DNA of 42,204 bases from Erwinia endophytica (GCF_009295515.1 NZ_RQVV01000056.1:1-42204); one strand, 5' to 3'. Shown: positions 14,895 to 25,502, numbered from the stretch's first letter. Made by a program: numbers and translations. The notes: generated by a model from the sequence alone, not told the origin.

Positions 14895-17054
14895 GTGAAC
14901 AATAAAACCTCAGCTTTTGTTTTGACACCGCTGTTTTTCTTGCAGCCTGAACTCAGTTACGCACAGTCAGCGCCCCCCCCGGCCAGCGAGGTTCCTTCTT
15001 CGGCGCAGGATGGATCGTTAATCGTAATTAAGCAGCGCAGAGGCTTGTCTGAGCTGGATACTCCCGCTGCCGTCAGTGTGGTTGGTGGGCAGGGCCTGCG
15101 CAACAGTACGCCGCAGGTTAACCTGTCGGAATCGCTGGGCAGCGTGCCGGGTTTGCAGATTCAGAACCGCCAAAATTATGCGCAGGATCTGCAACTCTCG
15201 GTTCGGGGTTTTGGTAGTCGGGCAATGTATGGGGTTCGCGGCGTTCGCGTTTATGTTGATGGTATTCCTGCCACCATGCCTGACGGGCAGGGGCAGACCT
15301 CCAATATCGATATCAATTCGATTGATAAAGTAGAAGTGTTGCGCGGGCCATACTCCGCCCTTTATGGCAATGCCTCAGGCGGTGTGGTCAATATTGATAC
15401 CGAAACGGGCAGCCAGCCTACCACGCTGACTGCCGGTACGTATTACGGCAGCTTCGGTAGCTGGCGCAACAGTGTCAAGGCCTCCGGTGCCACAGGCGAT
15501 GGCACCCATGCTGGTGATGTAAATTACACTGTTTCCGGCTCGCGCTTTACAACCCATGGCTATCGTGATCACAGCGGCACGCAAAAAAACCTCGGTAACG
15601 GTAAGTTGGGCGTGCGTATTGATGACGTTAGTACGCTGACACTGATGCTTAACAGCGTTTCTGTTGATGCTAATGATCCCGGCGGTCTGACCAAATCAGA
15701 ATGGGAAGCCAATCCGCGGCAGTCCCCGCGTGGTGATAAGTTCAACACCCGTAAGAGTCTGGATCAAACCCAGGTTGGTCTGCGCTACCAGCGCGAAATG
15801 AGTGATAAAGATCAGCTCACGTTGACCACCTGGCATGGGGAACGTCACACCACGCAGTATCAGTCGATCCCGGTCAGCGTGCAGCAAAATCCGGCCTATC
15901 CTGGCGGGGTGATTGTGCTGGAGCGCAAATATTCCGGTGTGGATACCCACTGGCGGCATGATGATCAATTCGGCGCGGTGCCATTGAGCATCATCGGTGG
16001 GCTGGATTATGAAACGATGACCGAACGCCGTCAGGGGTTCCAGAACTATGTAATAAACAACGGCGCTATTGAGCTTGGTGAAAAAGGCGATTTACGCCGG
16101 AATGAGAAGAACGTGATGTGGAATCTCGATCCTTACCTGCAGAGCCGTTGGAATCTGACGTCGAAATGGACGCTGGACGCCGGTATGCGTTACAGCACCG
16201 TCAGTTTCGACTCCACCGATGACTACATCACTCCAGGCAACGGCGATGACAGCGGCAGTAAACGCTATCACAAAATGTTGCCAATGGGCTCCCTGAACTA
16301 TGCGGTGACCGATGCCTGGAATGTCTACCTCTCGGCCGGACGCGGTTTTGAAACGCCAACGATCAATGAGCTCTCTTACCGTTCGATCAGCGGCGATGAA
16401 ACGGGACTGAATCTTGGGTTGAAGCCGTCAACCAGCGACACCGTTGAGCTCGGCAGTAAAACCCGTGTCGGCTACGGTCTGTTCACCGCCGCGTTGTTCC
16501 AGACGAATACAGACAATGAACTGGTCGTGGCTGAAAGCAGCAATGGTCGCGCGGTGTATAAAAATGCCGGTAAAACGCGGCGTCGTGGTCTTGAGCTTTC
16601 TTTTGATCAGCAGTTTGCTGAAAACTGGCAGATGAAAATGGCCTGGACACTGCTGGATGCAACTTACCGTGATGCAGCCTGTGACGACGAAGGGCGTTGT
16701 ATTCCAGCGGGCAATCGTCTGCCTGGCGTGGCACGTAATATGGGGTACGCCTCACTGGCATGGGCTCCGGAAGCGGGGTGGCATGCGGGGATGGAAATTC
16801 GCTATATGAGCAGCATTGAGGCTGATGACGAGAACGATGCAAAAGCACCGGCTTATACCGTGACTAACCTGAATGGCGGCTATCGTTTTAACTGGAATCA
16901 GTGGTCGCTCGATACCTTCGCTCGCGTTGATAATTTGTTCGACAAAGAATACGTCGGCTCGGTGATTGTCAATGAGGGGAACGGACGGTACTACGAGCCG
17001 GCGCCGGGCCGTAATTATGGCGTCGGCGCCACGTTGACTTACACCTTCCAGTAA
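14895..17054 (+). CDS. pqqU: TonB-dependent PQQ receptor PqqU (YncD)
   Basis: A 719-residue outer-membrane receptor closely resembling E. coli YncD, now called PqqU, which imports the redox cofactor pyrroloquinoline quinone. A signal peptide is followed by a TonB-box-like DGSLIVI (about residues 39-45). The plug domain contains LSELDTPAAVSVV, VPGLQIQNRQNYAQDLQLSVRGFG, YVDGIPATMPDGQGQTSNID and VEVLRGPYSALYGNASGGV. The 22-strand barrel follows and ends in aromatic FQ. The start is a GTG with a weak ribosome site. It lies directly before gcd, whose product needs PQQ, which independently supports the substrate assignment. Transport would use TonB-ExbB-ExbD, not in the window. Confidence 0.9.
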   Translation: MNNKTSAFVLTPLFFLQPELSYAQSAPPPASEVPSSAQDGSLIVIKQRRGLSELDTPAAVSVVGGQGLRNSTPQVNLSESLGSVPGLQIQNRQNYAQDLQLSVRGFGSRAMYGVRGVRVYVDGIPATMPDGQGQTSNIDINSIDKVEVLRGPYSALYGNASGGVVNIDTETGSQPTTLTAGTYYGSFGSWRNSVKASGATGDGTHAGDVNYTVSGSRFTTHGYRDHSGTQKNLGNGKLGVRIDDVSTLTLMLNSVSVDANDPGGLTKSEWEANPRQSPRGDKFNTRKSLDQTQVGLRYQREMSDKDQLTLTTWHGERHTTQYQSIPVSVQQNPAYPGGVIVLERKYSGVDTHWRHDDQFGAVPLSIIGGLDYETMTERRQGFQNYVINNGAIELGEKGDLRRNEKNVMWNLDPYLQSRWNLTSKWTLDAGMRYSTVSFDSTDDYITPGNGDDSGSKRYHKMLPMGSLNYAVTDAWNVYLSAGRGFETPTINELSYRSISGDETGLNLGLKPSTSDTVELGSKTRVGYGLFTAALFQTNTDNELVVAESSNGRAVYKNAGKTRRRGLELSFDQQFAENWQMKMAWTLLDATYRDAACDDEGRCIPAGNRLPGVARNMGYASLAWAPEAGWHAGMEIRYMSSIEADDENDAKAPAYTVTNLNGGYRFNWNQWSLDTFARVDNLFDKEYVGSVIVNEGNGRYYEPAPGRNYGVGATLTYTFQ

Positions 17055-17071
17055 AACAGAGATCCAGAACT

Positions 17072-17103
17072 GCCTGCCTGAAGACGTAAGCCTGAAGGCA
17101 GGC
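17072..17103 (+). terminator. hairpin between pqqU and gcd
   Basis: GCCTGCCT and AGGCAGGC form an 8-bp stem with a 16-base loop, 18 bases after the pqqU stop. No T-tract follows. It may attenuate or protect the transcript rather than end it, leaving room for some read-through into gcd. Confidence 0.4.
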
Positions 17104-17202
17104 CCAAAACACCGGGATGGATAATCAGTAGGAAACCGGGTGTTTTTTGAGATTCAGCTTGCGACTGAATCGAAGATGTTAAATTTTGGTAAGGTTTATA
17201 CT

Positions 17203-19596
17203 ATGCAAAGTAAAGCACCTGTATCACGTATTCTCGTGATTCTCACGGCTGTGTTTGCCGCGCTCAGTGGATTATATCTGTTGATCGGCGGTATCTGGCT
17301 GGCTAAGCTGGGCGGCTCGTTTTATTACATTATCGCTGGTGTGATTGAACTGCTCGTTGCCTGGTTACTGTTTCGCCGCCGTTCTTCGGCGTTGTTGCTG
17401 TACGCCGTATTCTTGCTGGCGACCCTGATTTGGGCGCTGTGGGAGGTCGGGTCTGATTTCTGGGCGCTGACGCCGCGTTTAGACGTCACCTTCTTCCTCG
17501 GCTTGTGGCTGGTTCTGCCATTTGTTTACCGTGGTTTGTCCCAGGGGAAATTTGCCCGTGGCGCGCTGAGCCTGGTACTGGTGGTGACGGTGATTGCCCT
17601 GGCTTATTCCGTGTTCAACGACCCGCAGGAAATCAACGGATCCCTGAGTCCGGAACAGGCTGCGAACATCAACAAATCTGCTGATGGTATCGCGGCAGGC
17701 GACTGGCCGGCGTATGGCCGTACCCAGGGAGGAACACGTTATTCGCCGCTGACGCAGATTAACGACAAAAATGTGGGTCAGTTGCAACAAGCGTGGACGT
17801 TCCGCACGGGTGATATGAAGCGTCCAACGGATCCCGGTGAGTTGACCGATGAAGTGACGCCAATCAAAATTGGTGACTCGCTGTATCTGTGTACGCCACA
17901 TCAGATCCTGTTTGCTTTGGACGCGGCGACCGGTAAAGAGAAGTGGAAATTTGATCCGCAACTGAAAACCGATCCTTCTTTCCAGCACGTCACCTGCCGT
18001 GGTGTTTCTTATCATGCTGAGTCGGATGCCGCGACGATGCCTGCTGGTGGCAAACCTGCCTTGTGTTCGCGCCGTATCCTCCTGCCGGTTAATGATGGTC
18101 ATCTGTATGCGTTGGATGCGGAAACCGGTGCCCTGTGCCCGGACTTTGGCGACCACGGTAAGCTGGACCTGCAGCAGAATATGCCTAACGTCCGTGCCGG
18201 TGCTTATGAGCCGACATCTCCCCCTATCGTCACGGATAAGGTTATCGTGATTGCTGGTGCCGTGACTGATAATTACTCGACGAAAGAACCGTCAGGTGTT
18301 ATCCGTGGTTTCGATGTCAACACGGGTAAGCTGTTATGGGCATTCGATACCGGCGCTAAAGATCCCAATGTTCTGCCAGGCGGCAAACAGGAGTATACGC
18401 CTAATTCACCGAACTCCTGGGCGCCTGCGGCTTATGACGCAAAACTGGATTTAGTTTACTTGCCTATCGGCGTGCAAACACCAGATATCTGGGGCGGCAA
18501 CCGTACGCCGGAAAGCGAGCGTTTTGCGAGCGGCCTGCTGGCACTGCATGCGAGCACCGGTAAGCTGGCCTGGTTCTACCAGACAGTGCACCACGATTTG
18601 TGGGATATGGACGTTCCGGCACAACCGACGTTAGCGGATATTACCGATAAAAACGGTGAGACCGTGCCGGTAATCTATGTTCCGGCGAAAACCGGTAACA
18701 TCTTTGTCCTTGATCGTCGTACGGGTAAAACGGTTGTTCCTGCTCCAGAAACTCCGGTTCCGCAGGGGCCTGCAAAAGGCGACCACCTGTCACCGACTCA
18801 GCCTTATTCGGCACTGACCTACCGTCCGAAAAAGAACCTGACCGGCGCGGATATGTGGGGTGCCACGATTTACGATCAGCTGATCTGCCGTGTGATGTTC
18901 CACAGACTGCGCTATGACGGTCCATTTACGCCGCCTTCAGAGCAGGGAACTTTGGTATTCCCGGGGAACCTGGGCATGTTTGAGTGGGGGGGGATCTCTG
19001 TTGACACCGACCGTCAGATAGCGGTGACTAACCCAATGGCGCTACCTTTCGTTTCCCGTCTGATCCCGCGTGGTCCAAATAACCCGTTGTGGCCTAACGA
19101 GAACGACAAAGGCGGCAGTGGTACTGAAACTGGCGTTCAGCCACAGTATGGCGTGCCATACGGCGTGACGCTGAATCCGTTCCTGTCACCACTGGGCTTT
19201 CCTTGTAAACAGCCATCATGGGGATATGTATCGGCTATTGACCTGAAAACGAACAATATCGTGTGGAAAAAACGCATCGGTACTGTACGTGACAGCTCAC
19301 CAATCCCACTGCCGTTCAAGATGGGGATGCCGATGCTGGGCGGACCCATTTCTACTGCTGGTAACGTGATGTTCATTGGTGCGACCGCAGATAATTATCT
19401 GCGCGCGTTTAATGTGACTAACGGTAAAACCCTGTGGGAGGCGCGTCTGCCCGCTGGCGGTCAGGCAACGCCAATGACCTATGAAGTGAACGGCAAGCAA
19501 TATGTGCTGATCGTTGCTGGCGGTCATGGTTCTTTCGGTACCAAGCTGGGCGATTATGTCATGGCCTGGGCTTTGCCGGATAATGCTAAGAAGTAA
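17203..19596 (+). CDS. gcd: PQQ-dependent membrane-bound glucose dehydrogenase
   Basis: Quinoprotein glucose dehydrogenase, which oxidises D-glucose to glucono-lactone in the periplasm and passes electrons to ubiquinone. The start is set at ATG 17203, with AAGG eight bases upstream. This gives 797 residues against 796 in E. coli; the longer frame from 17140 adds a leader not found in the family. Residues 1-150 carry five membrane helices. The rest is the periplasmic eight-bladed PQQ propeller, with repeated blade motifs such as ALDAATGKEKWKFD, RGFDVNTGKLLWAFD and LALHASTGKLAWFYQ. The conserved HHDLWDMD and VPAKTGNIFVLDRRTGK contain the active-site aspartate and lysine region. It needs PQQ and a divalent metal. 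It follows pqqU by about 150 bases. Confidence 0.95.
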   Translation: MQSKAPVSRILVILTAVFAALSGLYLLIGGIWLAKLGGSFYYIIAGVIELLVAWLLFRRRSSALLLYAVFLLATLIWALWEVGSDFWALTPRLDVTFFLGLWLVLPFVYRGLSQGKFARGALSLVLVVTVIALAYSVFNDPQEINGSLSPEQAANINKSADGIAAGDWPAYGRTQGGTRYSPLTQINDKNVGQLQQAWTFRTGDMKRPTDPGELTDEVTPIKIGDSLYLCTPHQILFALDAATGKEKWKFDPQLKTDPSFQHVTCRGVSYHAESDAATMPAGGKPALCSRRILLPVNDGHLYALDAETGALCPDFGDHGKLDLQQNMPNVRAGAYEPTSPPIVTDKVIVIAGAVTDNYSTKEPSGVIRGFDVNTGKLLWAFDTGAKDPNVLPGGKQEYTPNSPNSWAPAAYDAKLDLVYLPIGVQTPDIWGGNRTPESERFASGLLALHASTGKLAWFYQTVHHDLWDMDVPAQPTLADITDKNGETVPVIYVPAKTGNIFVLDRRTGKTVVPAPETPVPQGPAKGDHLSPTQPYSALTYRPKKNLTGADMWGATIYDQLICRVMFHRLRYDGPFTPPSEQGTLVFPGNLGMFEWGGISVDTDRQIAVTNPMALPFVSRLIPRGPNNPLWPNENDKGGSGTETGVQPQYGVPYGVTLNPFLSPLGFPCKQPSWGYVSAIDLKTNNIVWKKRIGTVRDSSPIPLPFKMGMPMLGGPISTAGNVMFIGATADNYLRAFNVTNGKTLWEARLPAGGQATPMTYEVNGKQYVLIVAGGHGSFGTKLGDYVMAWALPDNAKK

Positions 19597-19636
19597 GTTT
19601 TATTCGCGGCATTGAGCCGTAGCAGCAAGACCAAAG

Positions 19637-19664
19637 GGGCAACCAATCCGGTTGCCCTTTTTTT
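19637..19664 (+). terminator. rho-independent terminator of gcd
   Basis: GGGCAACC and GGTTGCCC pair around AATCC and are followed by seven Ts. It lies 40 bases after the gcd stop. Confidence 0.9.
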
Positions 19665-19780
19665 GTGGAAAAGGTGATAAGGATCGCACTAATAGTTAAT
19701 TTGCTAATAGTTAGCAGGATTATTATTACACCCATCGAAGGCACATTGCCTTGACCCAAACCTAAAGAAGGAATTTGACC

Positions 19781-20002
19781 ATGAAAACCATTAAAACTCT
19801 GACTATCGCTGCGGTTGCCACGCTTTCTTTGATCTCTTTCGGTAGCGTCGCGGCTGAAAGTATTTCCGCTCACGGTAGCACCCTGGATAGCGCCCAGTCA
19901 CAAATCGCTGCGAAAGCAAAAGCTGCTGGCGCGACGTCTTATAAAATCACCAGTGCTCGTGCGGATAACGGTGTCTATATGACGGCTGAAATCTACAAAT
20001 AA
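19781..20002 (+). CDS. DUF1471 (YdgH/BhsA/YahO-like) periplasmic peptide
   Basis: A 73-residue protein with a Sec signal peptide (residues 1-25, ending VAA) and a short DUF1471 domain. That domain has the usual form: a Gly/Ser-containing strand, an Ala-rich helix (SAQSQIAAKAKAAGA) and a closing strand pair (YKITSARADNGVYMTAEIYK). Members of this family are small exported proteins linked to stress and biofilm responses in enterobacteria. The exact role of this copy is unknown. The start at 19781 has AAGAAGGA eight bases upstream; an in-frame TTG at 19775 is less likely. It is a single-gene unit between two terminators. Confidence 0.85.
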   Translation: MKTIKTLTIAAVATLSLISFGSVAAESISAHGSTLDSAQSQIAAKAKAAGATSYKITSARADNGVYMTAEIYK

Positions 20003-20032
20003 CGGATGGTTGCATAACGGAAGTGCCAGAAG

Positions 20033-20057
20033 AGGCTGCCTGCGGGCGGCCTTTTTT
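20033..20057 (+). terminator. terminator of the DUF1471 gene
   Basis: AGGCTGCC and GGCGGCCT pair (one G-U) around TGCG and run into six Ts, 30 bases after the stop. Confidence 0.85.
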
Positions 20058-20498
20058 GTGTGTGGAGATAAACAGATCTGATGATGTTGTGCGGTTATCA
20101 ACATTTACAGGGGCAGAGGGGATCGTTAGCGTAATATTTTGTGAGTTTCCCCATTATTTTTTTAATTCATGCCAACGTTGGCTTGTAAAGTAAACCCTTC
20201 CTCAACCACATCTCTTTTTATGTTCGTCGGAGTCCCTTTCTCTTCATTCTCTTAATTTTCAGCTAAGGATTCTTCTTTATCGTTCAGGAAGCATTTAATT
20301 AGAGGCAGTTGCAGTATGTCATAATGATTCTGTTTGTCCTGAAGGGGGGATAGCGAAAATATGGACATTCCATGTCCTGAGAGATGGCAGCGACGCTATG
20401 CTATAAATGATATAGATATTCAACGAGTTATTTTTTATAGCGGTTCCAGTCGCGCATTCTGATGATGTAAATACCGATTATTATTAAAGAGTGGTGTA
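20058..20498 (+). promoter_or_regulatory. leader and promoter region of the arn operon
   Basis: There is no gene in this 441-base region. A PmrA-box-like sequence at 20251-20267 is followed by a possible promoter: TTCTTC at 20271-20276 and TTTAAT at 20294-20299 with 17 bases between. If this is used, the mRNA has a leader of about 200 bases before arnB. Confidence 0.45.
20251..20267 (+). promoter_or_regulatory. candidate PmrA (BasR) box upstream of arnB
   Basis: CTTAAT, five bases, then GCTAAG. The first half matches the PmrA half-site exactly and the second matches four of six. The 11-base phasing between the halves is right. It sits just upstream of a possible -35. In enterobacteria PmrA-PmrB activates arn in response to Fe(III), mild acid and, through PmrD, low magnesium. 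Confidence 0.4.
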
Positions 20499-21641
20499 AT
20501 GATGTCCGATTTTCTCCCTTTCTCGCGTCCGGCAATGGGTGAAGCTGAGCTGGCGGCTGTCAGCGAGGTGTTCAGTTCTGGCTGGATTACCACTGGTCCT
20601 AAAAATCAGCAACTGGAAAAAGCATTTTGTGATCTGACGGGCAACCAGCACGCCATTGCCGTGAGTTCGGCTACTGCGGGAATGCACATCACTTTAATGG
20701 CGTTGGGGATTGGTCCCGGCGATGAAGTGATCACGCCTTCGCTGACCTGGGTGTCCACACTGAATATGATCGCATTGCTCGGTGCGGAACCGGTGATGAT
20801 TGATGTCGATCGTGACACGCTGATGATAACCCCTGAACTGATCGAAGCCGCTATTACCCCGCGTACTAAAGCGATTATTCCGGTTCATTATGCGGGTGCC
20901 CCTGCCGATATTGATGCCATTCACGCGATAGGCCAGCGTCACGGTATCGCGGTGATTGATGATGCAGCCCATGCGGCGGGTACGTATTACAAATCGCGCC
21001 ACGTTGGGGCGAGCGGCATAGCCATTTTCTCTTTCCATGCCATTAAAAACATGACGTGTGCGGAAGGCGGGCTGGTGGTGACCGATGATGAGTCGCTGGC
21101 CAACCGGATCCGCAGCCTGAAGTTTCACGGGTTGGGGGTGGATGCCTTTGATCGCCAGACGCATGGTCGTGCGCCACAGGCTGAAGTACTGACCCCCGGC
21201 TATAAATATAATCTGGCGGATATTAATGCGGCTATTGCTCTGGTTCAGCTTGGCAAATTGCCACAGTTGAATGCCCGTCGTGAAGACATCGCGCAACGCT
21301 ACCTGCGCCAACTGGCGGACACGCCATTCCTGCCGCTGGCGTCGCCTGCATGGCCGCATCAGCATGCCTGGCATTTGTTTATTATCCGGGTTGACCGTCA
21401 GCGCTGTGGTTTAACGCGTGATGAACTGATGCAGGCGCTGAAAGAACGTAACATTGGTTCCGGTCTGCATTTCCGCGCTGCTCATACTCAAAAATATTAT
21501 CGTGAGCGTTTTCCTGAACTATCCCTACCCGCCACCGAATGGAATGCGGAGCGTATTTGCTCTATTCCGTTGTTTCCAACGATGACCGATGACGATGTTA
21601 GCCGTGTAATTACCGCGTTGCATGAGATCGCCGAGAAATAA
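20499..21641 (+). CDS. arnB: UDP-Ara4O aminotransferase ArnB
   Basis: A 380-residue PLP-dependent aminotransferase of the DegT/DnrJ/EryC1 family. It converts UDP-4-keto-arabinose to UDP-L-Ara4N in the cytoplasm using glutamate. The PLP lysine is expected at Lys183 in [14 protein letters not shown], and [10 protein letters not shown] contains the cofactor-binding Asp. Length and ends ([17 protein letters not shown] to [11 protein letters not shown]) match the enterobacterial enzyme. It is the first gene of the complete arn operon. ATG 20499 is followed at once by a second ATG, and GAGTGG lies upstream. ArnC begins one base after its stop. Confidence 0.95.
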   Translation: MMSDFLPFSRPAMGEAELAAVSEVFSSGWITTGPKNQQLEKAFCDLTGNQHAIAVSSATAGMHITLMALGIGPGDEVITPSLTWVSTLNMIALLGAEPVMIDVDRDTLMITPELIEAAITPRTKAIIPVHYAGAPADIDAIHAIGQRHGIAVIDDAAHAAGTYYKSRHVGASGIAIFSFHAIKNMTCAEGGLVVTDDESLANRIRSLKFHGLGVDAFDRQTHGRAPQAEVLTPGYKYNLADINAAIALVQLGKLPQLNARREDIAQRYLRQLADTPFLPLASPAWPHQHAWHLFIIRVDRQRCGLTRDELMQALKERNIGSGLHFRAAHTQKYYRERFPELSLPATEWNAERICSIPLFPTMTDDDVSRVITALHEIAEK

Positions 21642-21642
21642 T

Positions 21643-22623
21643 ATGACTGCTGACCTGCCAATTAATAAAGTCTCCGTAGTTATTCCTGTTTATAACGAGC
21701 AGGAAAGCCTGCCTGAACTGATTCGCCGAACCACTGATGCCTGTGCTTCGCTGCTGATAGATTATGAAATTTTACTGGTTGATGATGGCAGCAGTGACGA
21801 TTCTGCTGAAATGCTGACGGCGGCGGCTGAAGCTGAAGGCAGCCATATTATTGCCGTGCTGTTGAACCGTAACTATGGCCAGCACTCGGCGATTATGGCT
21901 GGATTCAGCCACGTCAGCGGCGATTTGATCATCACCCTGGATGCTGATTTACAGAATCCCCCGGAAGAAATCCCCCGTCTGGTTGCCACCGCTCAGGAAG
22001 GTTATGACGTGGTTGGCACGGTACGCCAGAAGCGTCAGGACAGTTGGTTTCGCAAGATGGCTTCGCGCCTGATTAACCAGTTAATCCAGCGGACTACCGG
22101 TAAAGCGATGGGGGACTATGGCTGCATGCTGCGTGCCTATCGTCGTCACATTATCGATGCCATGTTGCACTGCCATGAGCGCAGCACCTTTATTCCGATC
22201 CTGGCGAATATCTTTGCCCGTCGGGCGATTGAGATCCCGGTACATCACGCGGAGCGTGAATTTGGTGATTCCAAATACAGCCTGATGCGTCTGATCAACC
22301 TGATGTATGACCTGGTAACCTGTCTGACCACCACACCGTTACGCATGCTTAGCGTTATTGGCAGTCTGATTGCGCTCGCCGGATTTGCTTTCTCACTGTT
22401 ATTGATTTTATTGCGTTTAGTCTTCGGTCCGCACTGGGCAGCTGACGGGGTGTTTATGTTATTTGCCGTGCTGTTTATTTTTATTGGCGCGCAGTTTGTT
22501 GGGATGGGGCTGTTGGGTGAATACATAGGTCGCATCTATAACGATGTTCGTGCTCGTCCCCGCTACTTTATCCAACGAGTGGTGAGTTCCTCCCTTCCTG
22601 TCCCTGAAAAGGATAATAAATAA
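21643..22623 (+). CDS. arnC: undecaprenyl-phosphate Ara4FN transferase ArnC
   Basis: A 326-residue GT2-family glycosyltransferase that moves formylated Ara4N from UDP to undecaprenyl phosphate on the inner leaflet of the cytoplasmic membrane. The N-terminal catalytic domain carries [27 protein letters not shown] and the nucleotide-metal motif [13 protein letters not shown]. Two C-terminal membrane helices anchor it. The start at ATG 21643 matches the family N-terminus ([11 protein letters not shown]). An earlier in-frame start at 21622 would overlap arnB and is not favoured. Confidence 0.95.
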   Translation: MTADLPINKVSVVIPVYNEQESLPELIRRTTDACASLLIDYEILLVDDGSSDDSAEMLTAAAEAEGSHIIAVLLNRNYGQHSAIMAGFSHVSGDLIITLDADLQNPPEEIPRLVATAQEGYDVVGTVRQKRQDSWFRKMASRLINQLIQRTTGKAMGDYGCMLRAYRRHIIDAMLHCHERSTFIPILANIFARRAIEIPVHHAEREFGDSKYSLMRLINLMYDLVTCLTTTPLRMLSVIGSLIALAGFAFSLLLILLRLVFGPHWAADGVFMLFAVLFIFIGAQFVGMGLLGEYIGRIYNDVRARPRYFIQRVVSSSLPVPEKDNK

Positions 22624-24606
22624 ATGAATGCTGTTGTATTTGCCTACCACGATATGGGGTGCATTGGCATCAATGCGCTAATTAAGGCGGGTTATAAGAT
22701 TGACGCTATCTTTACCCATACGGATTCAGGGACTGAAAACCACTTCTTTGGCTCGGTAGCCCGTACGGCTGCGGAGCATAATATTCCCGTTTTTGCCCCG
22801 GAGGATGTTAACCATCCACTGTGGGTTGATCGCATTCAGGCGATGGCGCCAGAGGTGATTTTCTCTTTTTACTACCGTAACTTGCTGTGTGAGGAGATCC
22901 TCAGTTGTGCCCGCGTGGGGGCTTTTAACCTGCATGGCTCGCTGCTGCCGAAATACCGTGGACGAGCACCGCTGAACTGGGTACTGGTGAATGGCGAAAC
23001 CGAGACTGGCGTAACGCTACACCGCATGACGACCCGTGCAGATGCCGGGCCGATTGTGGCGCAGGAGAAGGTCACGATCACGGCTGAAGATAATGCCCTG
23101 ACATTGCACCATAAACTGAATGCCACCGCCGAACACCTGCTGGGCGGCTGCCTGCCGCTTTTGAAGGCTGGGAAAGTGACCGAGCGCGCCCAGGACGACA
23201 GCCAGGCAACGTATGTTGGCCGCCGCAAGCCAGAAGATGGTCGTATTGACTGGTCACAACCTGCCGATACGGTGAACAATCTGGTGCGGGCGGTGACCGA
23301 TCCGTGGCCGGGAGCGTTTGGCTACGTGGGTTCAGCGAAATTCTTTGTCTGGAAGGGGACGGTTCGTCAGGATCTGCCCGCCGCGAAAGCCGGTACTGTG
23401 TTGTCGGTCCGTCCGTTGATCGTTGCATGTGGACAGGGAGCCCTGGAAGTGGTCACGGGGCAGAGTGAAAATGGCGTCTACATGCAGGGCTCACAATTGG
23501 CCCAGACTCTGGGGTTGGTGAGCGGTGCGTTGCTGAACAACCAGCCGCTGACCGTAGCCAAACGTCGTACTCGCGTGTTGATCCTCGGTGTGAACGGTTT
23601 TATCGGTAACCACCTGACCGAACGTTTGCTGCAAGACGATAATTTCGATATTTACGGTCTGGACATTGGTTCTGATGCTATCAGCCGTTTTGTGGGGCAT
23701 CCGCGTTTTCAGTTTGTGGAAGGAGACATCAGTATTCATTCCGAGTGGATCGAATACCACATTAAAAAATGTGATGTGATCCTGCCGCTGGTCGCGATAG
23801 CCACGCCGATTGAGTACACGCGTAACCCGCTACGGGTCTTTGAACTGGACTTTGAAGAGAATCTGAAAATTATCCGTGACTGTGTGAAGTACAAAAAACG
23901 GATCATTTTCCCTTCCACTTCAGAAGTGTACGGAATGTGTACTGATCCGAACTTCGACGAGGATCACTCCAACCTGGTGGTTGGGCCGATTAACAAACAG
24001 CGCTGGATTTACTCTGTCTCCAAACAACTACTGGATCGGGTTATCTGGGCTTATGGCGATAAAGAATGCCTGCGTTTCACGCTATTCCGTCCGTTTAACT
24101 GGATGGGGCCGCGTCTGGATAATTTGAACGCGGCGCGTATCGGCAGTTCACGCGCGATCACTCAACTGATCCTCAATCTGGTTGAGGGGTCGCCGATTAA
24201 ACTGATCGACGGCGGCAGGCAGAAGCGTTGCTTCACCGATATTCGTGACGGTGTTGAGGCATTATTCCGCATTATTGAAAACAAAAATAATAACTGCGAC
24301 GGTCAGATAATCAATATCGGTAACCCGGATAATGAGGCGAGCATCAAAGAACTGGCAGAACAACTGCTGGCCAGTTTTGACCGTCATCCGCTGCGTGATC
24401 AGTTTCCGCCATTTGCTGGTTTCCGCGATGTCGAGAGCAGCAGTTATTACGGCAAAGGCTATCAGGACGTGGAGCACCGTAAGCCGGCTATCCGCAATGC
24501 CCGTCGTTTGCTGAACTGGACACCTGAAGTCAGCATGGACAAAACCATTGATGCCACACTGGACTTCTTTCTGCGCTCCGTTGACGGAGTGGAAGCGAAG
24601 AAATGA
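22624..24606 (+). CDS. arnA: bifunctional UDP-GlcA decarboxylase / UDP-Ara4N formyltransferase ArnA
   Basis: A 660-residue fusion enzyme, the same length as E. coli ArnA. The N-terminal formyltransferase (about 1-300) keeps the catalytic Asn102, His104 and Asp140 ([16 protein letters not shown] and TRADAG). The C-terminal SDR-type decarboxylase has the NAD motif [10 protein letters not shown], the FPSTSEVYG segment with Ser433-Glu434, and the YxxxK in YSVSKQ. It oxidatively decarboxylates UDP-glucuronate to UDP-Ara4O, and the other domain formylates UDP-Ara4N. The ATG directly abuts the arnC stop, and the stop overlaps arnD by four bases. A supply of UDP-glucuronate from ugd is needed and is not seen here. 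Confidence 0.96.
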   Translation: MNAVVFAYHDMGCIGINALIKAGYKIDAIFTHTDSGTENHFFGSVARTAAEHNIPVFAPEDVNHPLWVDRIQAMAPEVIFSFYYRNLLCEEILSCARVGAFNLHGSLLPKYRGRAPLNWVLVNGETETGVTLHRMTTRADAGPIVAQEKVTITAEDNALTLHHKLNATAEHLLGGCLPLLKAGKVTERAQDDSQATYVGRRKPEDGRIDWSQPADTVNNLVRAVTDPWPGAFGYVGSAKFFVWKGTVRQDLPAAKAGTVLSVRPLIVACGQGALEVVTGQSENGVYMQGSQLAQTLGLVSGALLNNQPLTVAKRRTRVLILGVNGFIGNHLTERLLQDDNFDIYGLDIGSDAISRFVGHPRFQFVEGDISIHSEWIEYHIKKCDVILPLVAIATPIEYTRNPLRVFELDFEENLKIIRDCVKYKKRIIFPSTSEVYGMCTDPNFDEDHSNLVVGPINKQRWIYSVSKQLLDRVIWAYGDKECLRFTLFRPFNWMGPRLDNLNAARIGSSRAITQLILNLVEGSPIKLIDGGRQKRCFTDIRDGVEALFRIIENKNNNCDGQIINIGNPDNEASIKELAEQLLASFDRHPLRDQFPPFAGFRDVESSSYYGKGYQDVEHRKPAIRNARRLLNWTPEVSMDKTIDATLDFFLRSVDGVEAKK

Positions 24607-25496
24607 GAAAAGTGGGCCTCCGTATTGATGTCGATACGTGGCGAGGCACTCGCGATGGGGTGCCTCGCCTGCTGGAAATCCTCAGCTTGCATCGCACACA
24701 GGCCACTTTTTTCTTCAGTGTCGGGCCGGATAACATGGGCCGCCATTTGTGGCGCCTGCTAAAACCGAAGTTCCTGTGGAAAATGTTACGTTCCAATGCA
24801 GCTGCGTTGTATGGCTGGGATATTCTGTTGGCTGGAACGGCCTGGCCGGGGCGCAATATTGGCAAGGGACTGGCGGAGATGATTCGCGCCACGATGGAGC
24901 ACCATGAGGTGGGGCTGCATGCCTGGGATCATTTTGCCTGGCAAACCTGGGCTGGTGTCTGGTCGTCGGAACAGCTGGCCCGGCAGATTCGCCTGGGGCG
25001 GGACGCATTGAGTCAAATTCTGGCTCAGCCGGTCACCTGTTCTGCGGTGGCGGGCTGGCGGGCGGATCAGCGTACAGTCGAAGTGAAGGAAACCTTTCAC
25101 TTTCATTATAACAGTGACTGTCGCGGCACCGGGCCGTTCCTGCCACTGTTGAACGATGGCAGCACCGGCACTGTGCAAATCCCGGTAACGTTGCCAACCT
25201 GGGATGAAGTGGTCGGCGCCTCGGTCAGTAAAGAGGATTTCAATGCCTTTATTATTGAACGCATCAAACAGGACCGTGGTACGCCGGTGTACACCATTCA
25301 TGCGGAAGTGGAGGGGATGGTGATGAGCGATATGTTCAGCGAATTGCTGAAGTTGGCAGAGCGGGACGGCATCCAGTTCTGTCCGTTGAGCGAGCTTCTT
25401 CCTGAGGATTTGAGCCGTCTGCCAACAGGAAAAATTGTCCGGGGTAGTCTCGCCGGCCGTGAGGGATGGCTTGGATGCCAGCAATTAGCTGAGTGA
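24603..25496 (+). CDS. arnD: Und-P-Ara4FN deformylase ArnD
   Basis: A 297-residue polysaccharide-deacetylase-like (NodB fold) enzyme that removes the formyl group from undecaprenyl-phosphate-Ara4FN, which allows forward flux of the lipid carrier. Visible family blocks are [17 protein letters not shown] at the N-terminus (metal and catalytic Asp region), [29 protein letters not shown] and [11 protein letters not shown]. It overlaps arnA by four bases. Confidence 0.94.
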   Translation: MRKVGLRIDVDTWRGTRDGVPRLLEILSLHRTQATFFFSVGPDNMGRHLWRLLKPKFLWKMLRSNAAALYGWDILLAGTAWPGRNIGKGLAEMIRATMEHHEVGLHAWDHFAWQTWAGVWSSEQLARQIRLGRDALSQILAQPVTCSAVAGWRADQRTVEVKETFHFHYNSDCRGTGPFLPLLNDGSTGTVQIPVTLPTWDEVVGASVSKEDFNAFIIERIKQDRGTPVYTIHAEVEGMVMSDMFSELLKLAERDGIQFCPLSELLPEDLSRLPTGKIVRGSLAGREGWLGCQQLAE

Positions 25497-25502
25497 CGAT
25501 GT

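Noticed and set aside
17140-17202. Upstream extension of gcd
   Set aside because: The ATG at 17203 has a ribosome site and restores the family N-terminus and length.
17479-18156. 225-codon minus-strand frame inside gcd
   Set aside because: It is antisense to a strongly conserved gene, with Arg/Thr/Ile-rich shadow composition.
20694-21374. 226-codon minus-strand frame inside arnB
   Set aside because: Antisense shadow of arnB with no domain.
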